Assembly (NCBI GenBank): GCA_008973525.1
Contig: WACJ01000515.1
Span: forward strand, 186,001 to 250,000
DNA from: Stenopsyche tienmushanensis
Lineage: Eukaryota > Arthropoda > Insecta > Trichoptera > Stenopsychidae
DNA: 64,000 nucleotides
Direction of reading: 5' to 3'
In this document: positions 45,240-56,217 of the stretch, piece by piece
How the letters are laid out: the number at the start of each line of letters is the position of its first letter
Position numbering within the stretch: the stretch's first letter is position 1
Notes under the pieces: generated by a model
What the model saw: the letters and a program-made list of their open reading frames with translations, nothing else
Told to the model about the DNA's origin: nothing
Databases searched by the model: none
Program-made: the position numbers and the translations under genes

Positions 45240-46045
45240 ACTGTATGTCACCCAAGCATAATAGAGGGCAACATGGACCAGGAGCCATAAAAAAGCTTTC
45301 TAGAAAGCGACTTGGAAGAAACAATTCGATTGTATGGATTGAACAAAGAGATAATTATATTCCAAAACGATGGAGACCCCAAGCACACTACCCCATTCCG
45401 TCAAAAAGTGGTTGGAGGAGAATAATTAGAAAGTCCTCCCTTGGCCTGCTCAGTCTCCGGACTTAATCCAATTGAAAAGATCTGGTGTTAAATCAAATGT
45501 GCCCTGGCTCGATATTCAACCCAAGCGTCTTCTTGTGCGGAGCTTTGGACTCGGTTCTAGAAGGAATGGGATAACATCTTTACGGAACAATGTTAGAAAA
45601 TCATTTTCTCGATGTCTAATCGATTGCAAACCGCAATAGACGCAAAAGTACTGAACAAAACTGTTCAAATGTTTTTTTCTATTTTTGTCTTGCTTTTTCT
45701 TTCAATAAAATCCATACTTATACATTGTCAAATAAAATAGAAATACTACCGTTTAAAGTCTAAATGGGTGTGATTCTAGAACAGTGCTTCCTAACCTTTT
45801 CAGTATGGTTACCCCTATGGCCTATCAGGGATACTGATTTTACCCCTCTTTAAAATTTGCCACATAGCGCTGATCTGCCATTTTATTATCTACATACCAA
45901 AAATTACCAGCATGATTACCCCCGCAGAACACCTGTTTTACCCCTGCGGGGGTAATTCCCCCTAGGTTAGGAACCACTGTTCTAGAAAAACGAAGCGAAA
46001 AAATATTGTTTGGAAACATTTGAACAGTTTTGAGCGGCACTGTAT
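45240..46045 (+). mobile_element. decayed Tc1-type transposon, C-terminal half
   Basis: Plus-strand pieces spread over frames give RKRLGRNNSIV, a QxDGDPKH-type second catalytic Asp region and LSPDLNPIEKIW-type sequence with the catalytic Glu (about 45460-45475). The right end reads TTTGAGCGGCACTGTAT near 46030, a Tc1-like terminus. It is split by the hAT MITE at 45782. It starts just past the end of the ILP duplication unit. Confidence 0.65.
45782..45979. mobile_element. 198-bp hAT MITE with perfect 8-bp target duplication
   Basis: The ends are CAGTGCTTCCTAACC and the complement of CAGTGGTTCCTAACC, flanked on each side by TTCTAGAA (45774-45781 and 45980-45987). It is inserted in the Tc1 remnant and so is younger than it. 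Confidence 0.9.
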
Positions 46046-46424
46046 ATATTCTCAGTTCCTCTCCATATCCGCAATTCCTGGATGAAAGTATTCATACCCA
46101 GAGTCGTAACGAGGGTATGAAACGTTTTTGGCATGTAACTAACTTGCCCCGAAATGTTTATTAATCCCGCTATTCGGGAGCATACCAGCCCACTCAAGAA
46201 AAATGCACAATAAGGTGCAAAACATTAATTTAATATCCATATCCGCAAGAACACGCTCATTCTCAACTTCGAGTGACCACTTGCGCTCTGAGCGCTGGGA
46301 AGAAATAAGCTAGATTTTGTAACTTAAAACTAAAACAATATCTAAGATAGCAATATAAATTCGTAAGATAGAAATATAGTTTTTATGGGTGGGAAGAAGT
46401 CTAGACTCGTTCGTGACCTCATTT

Positions 46425-46620
46425 GGTGCGAGACGCCTATGTAAGTTAGTCTCTGAGAGAACTTCTGTGATCGTACAGATCATAGAAAATACCGCAAAAA
46501 GTCCTAAAAGAGGACGGAATGACCACAAGATCTCTGTGTTCAACCGGTCCATTTTACGGACCGCTGATATGACGAACGAGCGCCTCGCTATCGAACGCCA
46601 TACCTGAACATGTGTTTTTT
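46425..46620 (+). repeat. BC repeat family, left part only
   Basis: It shares TGTGATCGTACAGATC, ATACCGCAAAAAG, ACCGGTCCATTTTACGGACC and GATATGACGAACGAGCG with the other copies. Confidence 0.65.
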
Positions 46621-47039
46621 ACCAACGTAACTTAAGGGTTTTACAATTTCGAAAAAATGAGCAAGTCCACAAGACCATCATTGACGGCTCATTAATTTTT
46701 TTTTTAACAAAACCTTCGCATGATATTAAAAACAAATTAGACTTCAGATGTAGCTCTAAAAAAGATTAATTAAAACATGATTACTAAACGTACGAGGGTA
46801 GAATTACATAGTTTCTTTTCAGCTTCATACACTTTCCCCGGCGAGATTCTATAGCTTCGATACCCTGTTTATAGTGAGAACCGTAGAGCTGTATAGTCGT
46901 AGGTAGTCATGCTGTATACAATGAGAAACTAAATTACTTATTCAATTTTTATGAAAGTTCGCACTTTTACAACTAATAAACTTTTCAAACCCTTGAAGGG
47001 CCTCGTCTTGTGATTAAAACGTGTTAAAAGGACATCTGG
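46621..47039. other. intergenic, nothing recognised
   Basis: AT-rich DNA without recognised genes. Confidence 0.45.
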
Positions 47040-47735
47040 GGAATAGTTTGTCGCGAGTTTGTCGGCCATTTTGTTTAGTCACAGTAAATTCTTCCGACGG
47101 GGAGGTCGTCCCTCCCGCCACCTCTCGTCCGTGTGCGATTCGCGCGGTCATTTGTTTTTTGACTTTGCAGAACAATATCACCACGAATGGAAGCACGTGG
47201 AAAATTATGGCAGTGATGTGATGAGACGACAACATGTCACCGAATTGAATTAGGTCGTTCAGGGAAGGCCATCACGACGAGGTAAGAAGTGGGAGATCAT
47301 CAGTAATTTCTGACGAACTTGTGCAAAACATTGAAGAACAAGTGCGAAATGACTATCGTGTGATGCTCGATGATCTTCACGAAGAATTTCCTGATATTTC
47401 TCGAAGTCTTTTGGTGATATTGTGTCGGATAAATTTGATTAGGTTTTATGGACCCTATCGTGACGTGGTTTTTTTTACTGCACCTCAGAATTTAAAAGAC
47501 AATCCAGAAAGAGATGGCGGCGGACGTTTATGATACTGGCACACAAAAGCTTATTTTCTGATGACCCTCATACATTAAAATTGTGCTTTTTTGATGCATT
47601 TGAAGCTTTGGCGAGTGTCTTGGAGATTCACTCTCATTCAATTGCTGTCCCAAATGTTTTCCTGTTGTTATATAAAAATGCTATTTAAAAATGGGATTTT
47701 ATTATTACAGTTGTTTGGTCTAAGTAAATTAAGAT
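47040..47735 (+). mobile_element. mariner-like element (repeat D, longest copy)
   Basis: Between the repeat D blocks, 47300-47420 encodes SDELVQNIEEQVRNDYRVML then LHEEFPDISRSLL, the mariner helix-turn-helix region. The rest is out of frame and the catalytic core is missing. Confidence 0.6.
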
Positions 47736-47769
47736 TTCAAATGTATCTCTTTTCGATAGTTCGAATCTC

Positions 47770-48205
47770 CTGTCGGGATCATGGACGCGGAATAACGACC
47801 GGCGCCTTGGTGATGCTCATTGTGAGCATCCTTCGTCCGGTGCTGTCAATGCGTGATATTGGGCCGTACATTACCATCGCTTCATTAGAGACTTTTTGCA
47901 CTTTCGGATTTGTTTGCTTGGTTATTGGCGCTTTAATTTTTAATAAAATTGGTAGCCAAACTCTGGGCATACTAGTGCCGTTGTCTCGCTGCGTCTATTA
48001 TTTAATCGTTTTTCGATTTCTATCGTTTCTCTCGCAATTCTGATGCCAAAGTTTTCGACAGTTGCTATGGTTTTTGTACCAACAAAATTGATGTGATGAT
48101 CATTCTTCATAACATTTTCGGTGACTGCTGATTTGTGTGTGATCTATCTACTAATTTGTTCAATGTCTTTTTTCCCATCCCAAAGATCGTTCCAATGAAG
48201 TGCTT
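47770..48205 (-). mobile_element. probable Penelope-like element fragment
   Basis: The reverse strand at about 48180-47960 reads KNDHHINFVGTKTIATVENF then GIRIARETIEIEKRLNN. The H-x-I-x-F ... RxxRExIEIxK layout is typical of the C-terminal region of Penelope-type reverse transcriptases. No GIY-YIG motif was located. Confidence 0.4.
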
Positions 48206-48214
48206 AGAGCGTTT

Positions 48215-48455
48215 AGTAATAAATGATTTGGATGTGAGCAGCCCACATACAGCTGTCCATGTGAGAAGCATGCACGCATACCCTGTGTGTCTCTGTGCTT
48301 TGTTGATGCTCGCACCGGAAATGCATACGTTTCAATTCGAATGGCATATCAGTCGGAATCATTTTCACTAAAATTCTGGTACTGTTGCTACACGTGGTGG
48401 ATTTGTGTTTCGGGGAAGAATTATAGGCACGCCAATTTTCAGTATTAAAATACAC
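48215..48455 (-). repeat. interspersed repeat, copy 2
   Basis: Inverted match to 39060-39180. An open reverse frame of 80 codons covers it, without recognised motifs. Confidence 0.5.
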
Positions 48456-48527
48456 AATTCAAGACTTAGCAAATACATAACAAATCGACGGTTGTAATGC
48501 TTTATTTGACCAAGTGTTGGTATAGTG

Positions 48528-50282
48528 CAGGGGTCGGCAACCTTTTGAGTCGGAAGAGCCAAAAATTACAATTTACAAATTTCAAAGTGTTTAAAGAGCC
48601 ACAAAAAAATTTCTTGCCAATAAAAAAAACACTTTCAATAGCGCAAACTGGGAGCTAATCGTTGGAGCCCTGGAGGAAAAAAATGAAATTCCATAGTATG
48701 CACTCGACCTCATAAGCGATTATTTCAAAGACCGATATGTCCATCACAATGAAACGGACCTGACGAGAAGACTGGAGATGGGCATCCCGCAGGGGTCCGT
48801 TCTGGGACCAACCCTCTGGGACGTACTCTACAACAGTGTTCTAAACATGGCACTACCTGCAGGAGCAGAACTCATTGCCTTCGCGGACGACGTCGCGCTA
48901 CTGGTGACGGGTCAATATCCATAGGAAGTGGAGGCGACGGGCAACAAAGCCCTCGCCAGAATTCGAGCGTGGATGCGGGATAATCGCCTGCAGCTGGCGG
49001 CCGAGAAAACGGAGGCAATGATATGCAGCAGACGGAGAAGACCGAGGGTCGAGCAGCTTGTTATTGGAGGACACGAGGTGGAATACAGCAAAACGCTGAG
49101 ATACCTCGGGATCCTCATGGATAACAAGTTAACCTTTAGCAAACACATGGAAGAAACATCAGAGAAGATGCAAAAGTTTGGAAGGCTCATGCCCAACATT
49201 GGAAGGCCAAAGCCGTGCAGAAGACGTACCATAAACGAGGTAATACACTCAATCCTTTTGTATGGAACCCCGATATGGCACGAGCTCGCTAGGGTCCAGC
49301 GACAAGGAGCGCTCCGAGTCACCGCAGCTCCGAGACAGTGTCGTTGTGCTTGTGATTGCTGGAATGCCCCCGCTGGACCTCCAAGCAAAGAAGAGGACCT
49401 TGGACTACGAATATCCTAAAAATCGCAACGAACATGGCCAGAAACTGAGGGAAGCCTGGCAACAGTGATGGGATCAGTTCAGCAAGAGAAGGTGGACCCA
49501 TCGACTTATCCCGGTCATACGTCGGTGGAGGGCCGGGGGACACGGTGAAACAACCTACTGCTTGACTCAGGTGCTCACTGGGCACGGATGCTTCGGTGCG
49601 TACCTGAAGCGGATTGACAAAGAACCATCCGCAACGTGCCACCACTACCAAGCGGAGGTCGACGGCGTAGAGCACACCATCATTGGCTGTGAGGCTTGGG
49701 CACTCCAGAGAAAACTACTGAAACAAGCACTCGGGGTAGCCAAACTCAACGTCAGTCCACAGCATGATTGGAAGCAAGAAGAACTGGAACCTTTGGCGCA
49801 ACTACGTAGAAGAGATTCTGAGCGCCAAAGAGGGCAGTGAGATAGAGAGACGCAGAGCGCCTCTCCAACACTAGAATAGGGCCAATCTAAGGCCATACTA
49901 CCTGACCTCCTGAAGCAATGTGTAAAACAATACCAGGGGGCAGAGAAGGACAAGGGAGGGGTTTAGTGGGCAGGAACGAGTTAATCGTTAATCTCACACT
50001 ACCCAGAATGGGTATCTTGCGAAGATTCCCCTCCCACGGAAAAAAAGAAAAAAATATAATCACTTATTATTTAAGTAAAAAATTAAAACAATTTAAAATT
50101 TACTTACAACACTAACTTGTACTTCAATAACAAATAATTGGGCAAACAAATTCAATGGGAGCGATGGTTTTGCATAGTTATTCAAGTAGAAAATTTCGTT
50201 ATTTGCGTATGGAACTAAAGAGCCGCAGCTTCATATCCAAAGAGCCGCATGTGGCTCGCGAGCCGCAGGTTGCCGACCCCTG
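48528..50282. mobile_element. hAT element with 8-bp target duplication, carrying an R1-type insert
   Basis: The ends CAGGGGTCGGCAACC and the complement at 50268-50282 (GGTTGCCGACCCCTG) are perfect inverted repeats. GTATAGTG flanks both sides (48520-48527 and 50283-50290). The subterminal AAGAGCC repeats are typical of this hAT group. The body is about 0.3 kb of hAT DNA plus the R1 insert; no hAT transposase is present. Confidence 0.9.
48640..50060 (+). mobile_element. 5'-truncated R1-clade non-LTR retrotransposon
   Basis: Reading frames broken by a few stops and shifts encode reverse transcriptase motifs: MGIPQGSVLGPTLWDVLYN, AFADDVALLV (catalytic Asp pair near 48886-48891) and KTLRYLGILMDNKL. 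A C-terminal CHHY ... EHTIIGCEAW zinc-knuckle-like block follows at about 49637-49700. Stops occur at about 48697 and 48923. It is much more GC-rich than its surroundings and ends in A-rich sequence near 50040-50060. It lies wholly within the hAT element. Confidence 0.85.
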
Positions 50283-50741
50283 GTATAGTGGATAAGATCC
50301 TGGACTCTTATTACAAAGGTTCGGGTTCAAATCCAGATTGTGAAAAAAAAAAATTTCACCGTACCAACACATTTGGGAGATCGGAAATATTAATATTTCT
50401 GATCGATCGTCTCGATCCAGGTTTACCCTGATTTCCTGGATTAGAAAAAGTAAATTCTGAGGCGATTAATGAAGTCGTGCAGGGACGCCCATTAGTGAGT
50501 GATTGAATTTGCAACAATAATTAAATTATCATTTATATATAATGATAATTTCGCTACTCACTCATAGATTCTCTCCTCTCCTACCTTTCCAAATAATCCT
50601 ATTCTTACTTTACCACGTGTGGAAGGCAACGGGAAACCACCACATTAAAATCCTTTCCCTAGTAAAATCTTCTATGAGATCGCCTACGTCCGATGGTTCG
50701 GATATGGCACATTAAGAAGAATGCTTTATTTAGCTTAGCAA

Positions 50742-50940
50742 CCACCAGACTAATATGCGCCAATATAGTACATACGTTAAACGTCTCGCATAACAAATTG
50801 CATTGATAAATAATATTTTTACAATGCCTATTTTATTTCCGTAAATACAAACAATAAGTTAACAAAGTTTTATTGCAATCGGATGAACGGTATGGCAGCG
50901 CATTAAATACGAACAAACAAACATTGACTTTTATATATTA
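50742..50940 (+). repeat. repeat E, copy 2
   Basis: Matches 28455-28650. It ends directly before the duplicated ILP block. Confidence 0.55.
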
Positions 50941-50962
50941 CATTTTTTTGTCTGTGAACTAC

Positions 50963-50969
50963 TATAAAA
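50963..50969 (+). promoter_or_regulatory. TATA box of the ILP4 fragment
   Basis: ACTATAAAAGTGGACCAAG matches the ILP2 promoter. The 5'UTR donor (ACAGA|GTGAGC) and the TTTTTAG acceptor before the ATG are also retained, so transcription may continue. Confidence 0.55.
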
Positions 50970-51094
50970 GTGGACCAAGTTTCGTGGAATTCATTTGAGT
51001 CTTGGATCCTTGCTTACCCCGTACAGAGTGAGCCCCCCGTAATAAATTGTCGCTTTATATTTATCTTATGATGGATTTAATTCATAATTTTTAG

Positions 51095-51272
51095 ATGAAT
51101 TTGCCTTGGCTGCTTGGATTGGCATGTTTATCGACAGGAGCAGTCGGTTCGCATTTATTTCAAAAATTTAAGCGACAACTTTGTGGAAAATATTTATCCA
51201 AAGCGTTGAGCTTAGCGTGCAATGGCGCATACAAAGAGTGGCCCCCTTATGCGAACAAGAAGAGCGTACAAA
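51095..51272 (+). pseudogene. ILP4: insulin-like exon 1 without its A-chain exon
   Basis: Exon 1 is open and close to ILP2: signal MNLPWLLGLACLSTGAVGS, B chain RQLCGKYLSKALSLACNGAY, then a KK site and a GTAAGT donor in phase 1. Sequence matching the ILP2 intron runs only to about 51415 and then jumps to the region upstream of ILP3, so a deletion of about 0.8 kb removed exon 2. Read through the donor, the frame stops two codons later, leaving a B-chain-only product. The phase-1 donor is compatible with the phase-1 exon 2 of ILP5 downstream. Confidence 0.85.
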
Positions 51273-51619
51273 GTAAGTAAACTTTAATATTAAATTTAAT
51301 GCTTGTATTTATGATTACGACATATTGATTTGGGGGGCGTAAACTTGGGCGGTAAAATTTGAAATTTTTGCTCCATTTCAATTTACATTTCTAGTTAGCA
51401 ATCCTGCTTGGATTGCAATTTTTTTAATCACATTTTTATTCATGAATTTTTAATTTATCAGTATACCCCTTTTTTAAAACAAACCATAATTTTATAACTA
51501 CGTAAAAATATTAATATAAAAAAAACGTATATTAATGAGTAAACGCTTGAACACCGCGAGCCTTTGCATTAATCTATATGCATTTTCCTATGTATATTTA
51601 AGATTTTCTAATATATGAC

Positions 51620-51627
51620 TATATAAT
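51620..51627 (+). promoter_or_regulatory. TATA box of ILP5
   Basis: TATATAAT with downstream GGTCTTGGGAAAGCA and a CTTAAAG|GTTTTT donor, as at ILP3. Confidence 0.6.
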
Positions 51628-51800
51628 AGGGGTTGGTCTTGGGAAAGCATTACTTTTCCTCAGACCCTCGAGGATTGCACATCGTCTTAAAGGTTTTTAG
51701 ATCGTTTTACAACAAATACATTTTAATAATTCAATATCAACCCGTTAGATCGGGGGAATAATCTCTATTGAATATTAAATATTGTGTTTTTATTTTTCAG

Positions 51801-52250
51801 ATGAATATTTTTTTGTTAATCACCCTGATGTGCATTGTTTTCGGACAGATACAATCACATCCACAATCATCGAGCGATGATCGTCCACAAAGGTTTTGCA
51901 GCAACAAATTATACGAAAAAATGAGGAAAGTCTGCAACAGCAAATATTATGAACCATTTTCTAAAAAGAGTTTTCCGATATGTGAGTTGCTTGTTATTTA
52001 ATTTTTTAAATTCGTTTTGTTCAAATTTAAATATTTTCGCATAATTCTAGTCGACGATGGAATGGACGACGAATTCCAATATGGAAAATTTGACGATGAC
52101 TTCAAATGGCCGTTCTTGACAAAGGAAGCTGCGAACTCTTTTCTAGCTTATGGATTGTCTCATCCGAATAGGGAAAAGCGAGGAATTGTCGACGAATGCT
52201 GCAGAAAGGGATGCACTTTTGGTGAAATGATTAGATACTGTGGAACTTGA
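51801..52250 (+). CDS. insulin-like peptide precursor ILP5 (intact, recent duplicate of ILP3)
   Basis: Exons 51801-51981 and 52051-52250 join in phase 1 to 126 residues, the length of ILP3. The signal is MNIFLLITLMCIVFGQIQS, the B chain is QRFCSNKLYEKMRKVCNSKY, followed by a KK site, the C peptide DDDFKWPFLTKEAANSF, the site EKR and the A chain GIVDECCRKGCTFGEMIRYC. Differences from ILP3 are few and conservative; introns and the 3' flank (AATAAA at 52350) are also nearly the same, so the duplication is recent. Like ILP3 it has Ser after the first B-chain Cys. Confidence 0.92.
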
Positions 52251-52563
52251 AAATCTTCCCCTTTTCATATTTTACAATTGTCGAAACACATGCTCTGAAG
52301 CGTCTGAAGAAAATTTTATACAAACTATTAAGGAATATGCATATTATCAAATAAAATGTATACTTTGAATTGTAAAATTAGCATATAGCCATTTTTATTG
52401 GGATATTAAAAAAGTGTAATTCTTAAAGTGAATAAAATATATTAAAACATGCCGATAATTACTTTAATAAAACACCCTTTTGTTGATCTTTATCATTTTG
52501 TTTGATCTTTTTGTTGAATCGTTGAAGTAATGTGAGCAATCCGATTAAGAAAAAGATCTTTGG

Positions 52564-52829
52564 GCGTGCAGTTTAAATTTACATTATGTATCAATTTTAT
52601 GATTTTATGCAGTAACAATGTTATAAATATTGTTACAATAGCCCAGAAGCTGAATTATCCTATTTCTGACACCAATGAAATGAATCCCCTTTCATTCCTA
52701 TTTACGAACCATTTTAACTCCGCTTTCATTTTAGATTAGCATCCTTTTATCATTGTTTTGATTGTCATTGATCATTGGGACGTTTACCTTTTCTATTATT
52801 TTTGATTGCTAATACCATTACGAAGATGA
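52564..52829. other. intergenic, beyond the ILP duplication
   Basis: Similarity to the 45.2 kb flank ends at about 52563. Nothing recognised. Confidence 0.45.
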
Positions 52830-53390
52830 GTAAGGAATGGAAAAATCTTTATTTCTCAGATTAGTCTCCTTTCAATTTAATATACTTTTCCCAGTGATTT
52901 TCATTTGCTTTGATATGCAACCACTGATTTCACCTATTCATTTTTGGCAAATATTTACCATCATGTTTGGAAAAAGTCTTCACTTTCTTTGGAGCCGATT
53001 CTCCCCTTTCAGTCCATTGTTTTGACTGTTCCTTTGTCACAGGTGTGAAGTAATGGATCCATGTTTAATCTATGGTTTATGAATCAACGCAAAACTCGCT
53101 TTTATTTTTATGAAACATCGCCAAACATTCGATCGAAACATTCTCACGATGCTGTTTTTGGTCCACTGCGAGCAAACACGGCATCCATCTTGCGCACAGC
53201 TTTCTCATGTCAAAATTTTCGGTCAATATGCAATGCTTATCTGCTATCATTTTGTGTACGTCTTGGCAGCATGCACGGCCTTGTTTAAATTCAGCCACCC
53301 AATAATTTACTGTTGTAAGCGAAGACTCCCTAGAGTAGAGTATAGCTCGGCTTTGATATTGGTTGGACTGAGACATTGTCGTTGGTGATG
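52830..53390 (-). mobile_element. decayed mariner transposase
   Basis: Reverse-strand blocks: TTVNYWVAEFKQGRACCQDV, NFDMRKLCARWMPCLLAVDQ, WIHYFTPVTKEQSKQWTERG and SAPKKVKTFSK. They are in the usual mariner order, with frame breaks. The C-terminal catalytic half is lost. Confidence 0.7.
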
Positions 53391-54604
53391 ATTAATACCA
53401 TGAATGGTATTTTTCTTAATCTATTGACAATGCAATACCAAGCGGCACAATATATTAATTTTAGCAAGCGTTTTAAATAATAATATGATTATAAAGAAAT
53501 ATATAAAGACAATAATTTATTTTATATATACATTTTAGAAAAATATTATACAAACAATTAAAAATATTATAAGTCACAGCGCGCTGCTTTATTTTTTATA
53601 TTGTCATTCATTTACAAATCAAATGGCTTACAAAACATTCAAGCTTTAAGGATTTTATATAAAAAGTAAGATTTACTATAAATAAAATAAATATTTGAAT
53701 ATTCAAATTTAATAAATTAAATAGGACGATTTGCTTGGTTGTTAAGCTGGAGACGTTGAATACTTTAACGAAACAATATTGCACTTATCGCTAATTCCTT
53801 TTTACATATTATACAGACGTATATTTACAATTCGGTTTCAGTCGCTAATATTTAATATGGGCCACAAAACCTTTTACAAATACGTGTGTGATTATATTTT
53901 TGTCGCTTATTTTATGGTATCCCATCGAACGAATAAAGTACACTTTGTGCACGAATTCAATCGTTAACATTCGTTATATATACTGTGTGAAAAATTTGTT
54001 ATAAAATAAATTTAATATTAAAAAATTGCATAGGAAGGGGGCGATGTTTTATTAAGATTTACAATATGAATTTGGGCACGGATTTCTTATAACGAAAATA
54101 ATATCACAGTCAATAACACTTTTGATATTAAGCTTTTCGATTAGCTATAGTAGATTTTCTCAAAAATACAAACGTTAAATAACAATTTAGTCGTGTATTG
54201 TTGATTGACGAGATTATTTTTTAAAATCTTGATTTACGTTCCTGTCGATTAATGATGTATGTTAGTTATCATTTTATTGGAACGTAAAAACGCCTACTCA
54301 CTTTTATCTATCATCTTACAAAGCAAATTATATGTTTATAATGTAAACCGTCTTCACGTATTCTCTATCCATCTTTTATGATTTGAATTGATCTTATCCT
54401 TTCTGGATTATTTGAAAATCTTCATGTATTTTGATGATATTATTTATAAAAGCCTATTTATGAGATCTTAACATTAATGCCTAAGTCCTTATATCTGCAA
54501 AAAATAAATAGTATCCTATATTTATTCCACGACTAGAATAATTCATCCATATATATATGGACGGCTATGAGTTTAAATGGAAATAATCCATTTTTTTTAA
54601 TTAT
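53391..54604. other. intergenic, nothing recognised
   Basis: Very AT-rich; no genes or repeats identified. Confidence 0.45.
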
Positions 54605-55178
54605 TAGGGAGACCAAAGAGTATTAGCGTATTTTGAGACCGTCGTAGTGACAGTCTGACGATGTTAATAATTTTTCCAGAAATTTAAATTGGGTAATAAA
54701 AGTTTAAGAGATTTAATGACGATGCACTAAAGTCTCTAATTGAGTCAGATCCATGGCAAACAATCGATGAGTTATCACAAAGACTGAGATTCTCATTGAT
54801 CCCTTATCGGCAAAACAAATAGGATGGGTGTTATGGAGTAGGATAGGCATCGCACGCCTTCCTATCGCAATAGCATTGTAACTAACTAGTGATAAGAAAT
54901 GGCTTATTTGCGATAATATACGTCAAAAAAAATCAATGGTTTACTCAAAAATAAAGCCAAATTTCAACACCTAAGCCTGGATTGACTATAAAAAAGAGAT
55001 TCTTTTGTGCATATAGTGGGATATGCAGGGAATAATTTATTATGAATTAATAAAGCCGGCAGAAACTATAACTATCCTCCTTATTCACCGGATCTTGCCC
55101 CAGGGGATCTCAACCTTTTCAGGTACAAATTTGAACGTTTTTTCCTGAATATGCTAATACTCTTTGATCCCCTTAATA
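54605..55178 (+). mobile_element. mariner deletion derivative with both ends
   Basis: The ends AGGGAGACCAAAGAGTATTAGC and the complement of AAGGGGATCAAAGAGTATTAGC face each other. Inside, degraded pieces read SLIESDPWQTIDELSQRL, IGKTNRMGV, ILLCIWWDM and PPYSPDLAPGDLNLF. It is a mariner with many stops. Confidence 0.7.
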
Positions 55179-56217
55179 TATTTCTTTAGCAGTAAATCAT
55201 CGGGGCGCATAATATCAGATCATTTCATCCTAAATTTTAAAAATAGACAGTTTTTATTGCATAATGTTAAATGGCGTTCAACTGAGATTTCCGTGTTTTA
55301 ATCATAAAATCTATTAAAATAATTAAATATGCAAATAAAATGGTTAATAACAATGGCTAAATCTAAATATCACAGTAGAGTTTATCGAATCGGCTGTGTG
55401 ACTTTAAAAAAAAGGAGTGGAACAAGAAATCCAGCGATATTGGAAAATTTTTATCGAGTCTCGATATCGTCAACATGCTCGATAGCACCGATGAATAAGG
55501 GTTATTTTTTAATTAATTATGCATATAATAATGAACTTATAAATATGTATATTTTTCACTTGAAGATCATTAAAAATAGTCAAATTTAATAGATTTAAAA
55601 CGTATTGTTAACGTTATTAAGAAATAGTCAGGGCTACGGAGTCAGAGTTGTTTTAAAATTATATAAATAATAAAGTTAGAATCGATAAAAATTTATGGAC
55701 TTTATCGATATCTGCTAAGGATAATCAGACTCCCCTGCCCTGATTTTGGCACTTGATTTTTTAAATATAGACTATCATCGTTTTAATATTTTTTGTTGTT
55801 TAATAATAAATATACTTATAAACCTCAAGTAATACCCAAATAAGAGGCTTCATAAACTACACACAAAGAAAATATTCCACCTTTAATATCGCAATAAATA
55901 AATCATTTAAAAAGGGAACAACTAGTTCCTTTTTAAAATTCGTTATGATTTAAATAGCAAATGTACCACAATTAGCCCAAATATATTGTCAATTTCTTTC
56001 GCATAAATACGAAATTTATCTGCGTAAAAAAAGACGAATAATCCATCTAACATAAATTCTTTAAATGTTGCATCAGGAAAGATATTATGTGCGAATTATA
56101 CAAAAATACTCGATTCCATCGCTTTAGTTTCATTCATATGAACATCGTCTGGGTAATGTTTTTTCATTCTGAAAAATAACGGAGAGAAAATCTTTAAAAT
56201 ATGAATATAATAATATT
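55179..56217. other. intergenic, 3' flank of the TPR-scramblase gene
   Basis: The unassigned frame at 55329-55589 (+) has no motif. The polyadenylation site of the minus-strand gene should lie here but is not obvious. Confidence 0.4.

Larger units (their letters stand above)
48505..50735 (+). repeat. tRNA-derived SINE, split by a hAT element
   Basis: The 5' tip is at about 48505-48527; the remainder continues at 50283. The downstream part has a tRNA-like head (TAGTGGATAAGATCCTGGA) and an exact polymerase III B box (GGTTCAAATCC near 50330), then a body shared with 23760-24370. It ends near 50735, where repeat E begins. It does not fold into a complete tRNA by eye. Confidence 0.6.

Noticed and set aside
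45058..45324. Minus-strand ORF downstream of ILP3
   Set aside because: It overlaps a (TA)n run and the Tc1 remnant; the reading is composition-driven.
48912..49388. Minus-strand ORFs across the R1-type insert
   Set aside because: The plus strand carries the reverse transcriptase motifs; the reverse frames are shadows.
50283..50360. A functional tRNA gene
   Set aside because: The B box is good, but no complete cloverleaf could be drawn and the same sequence continues into a repeated SINE body.
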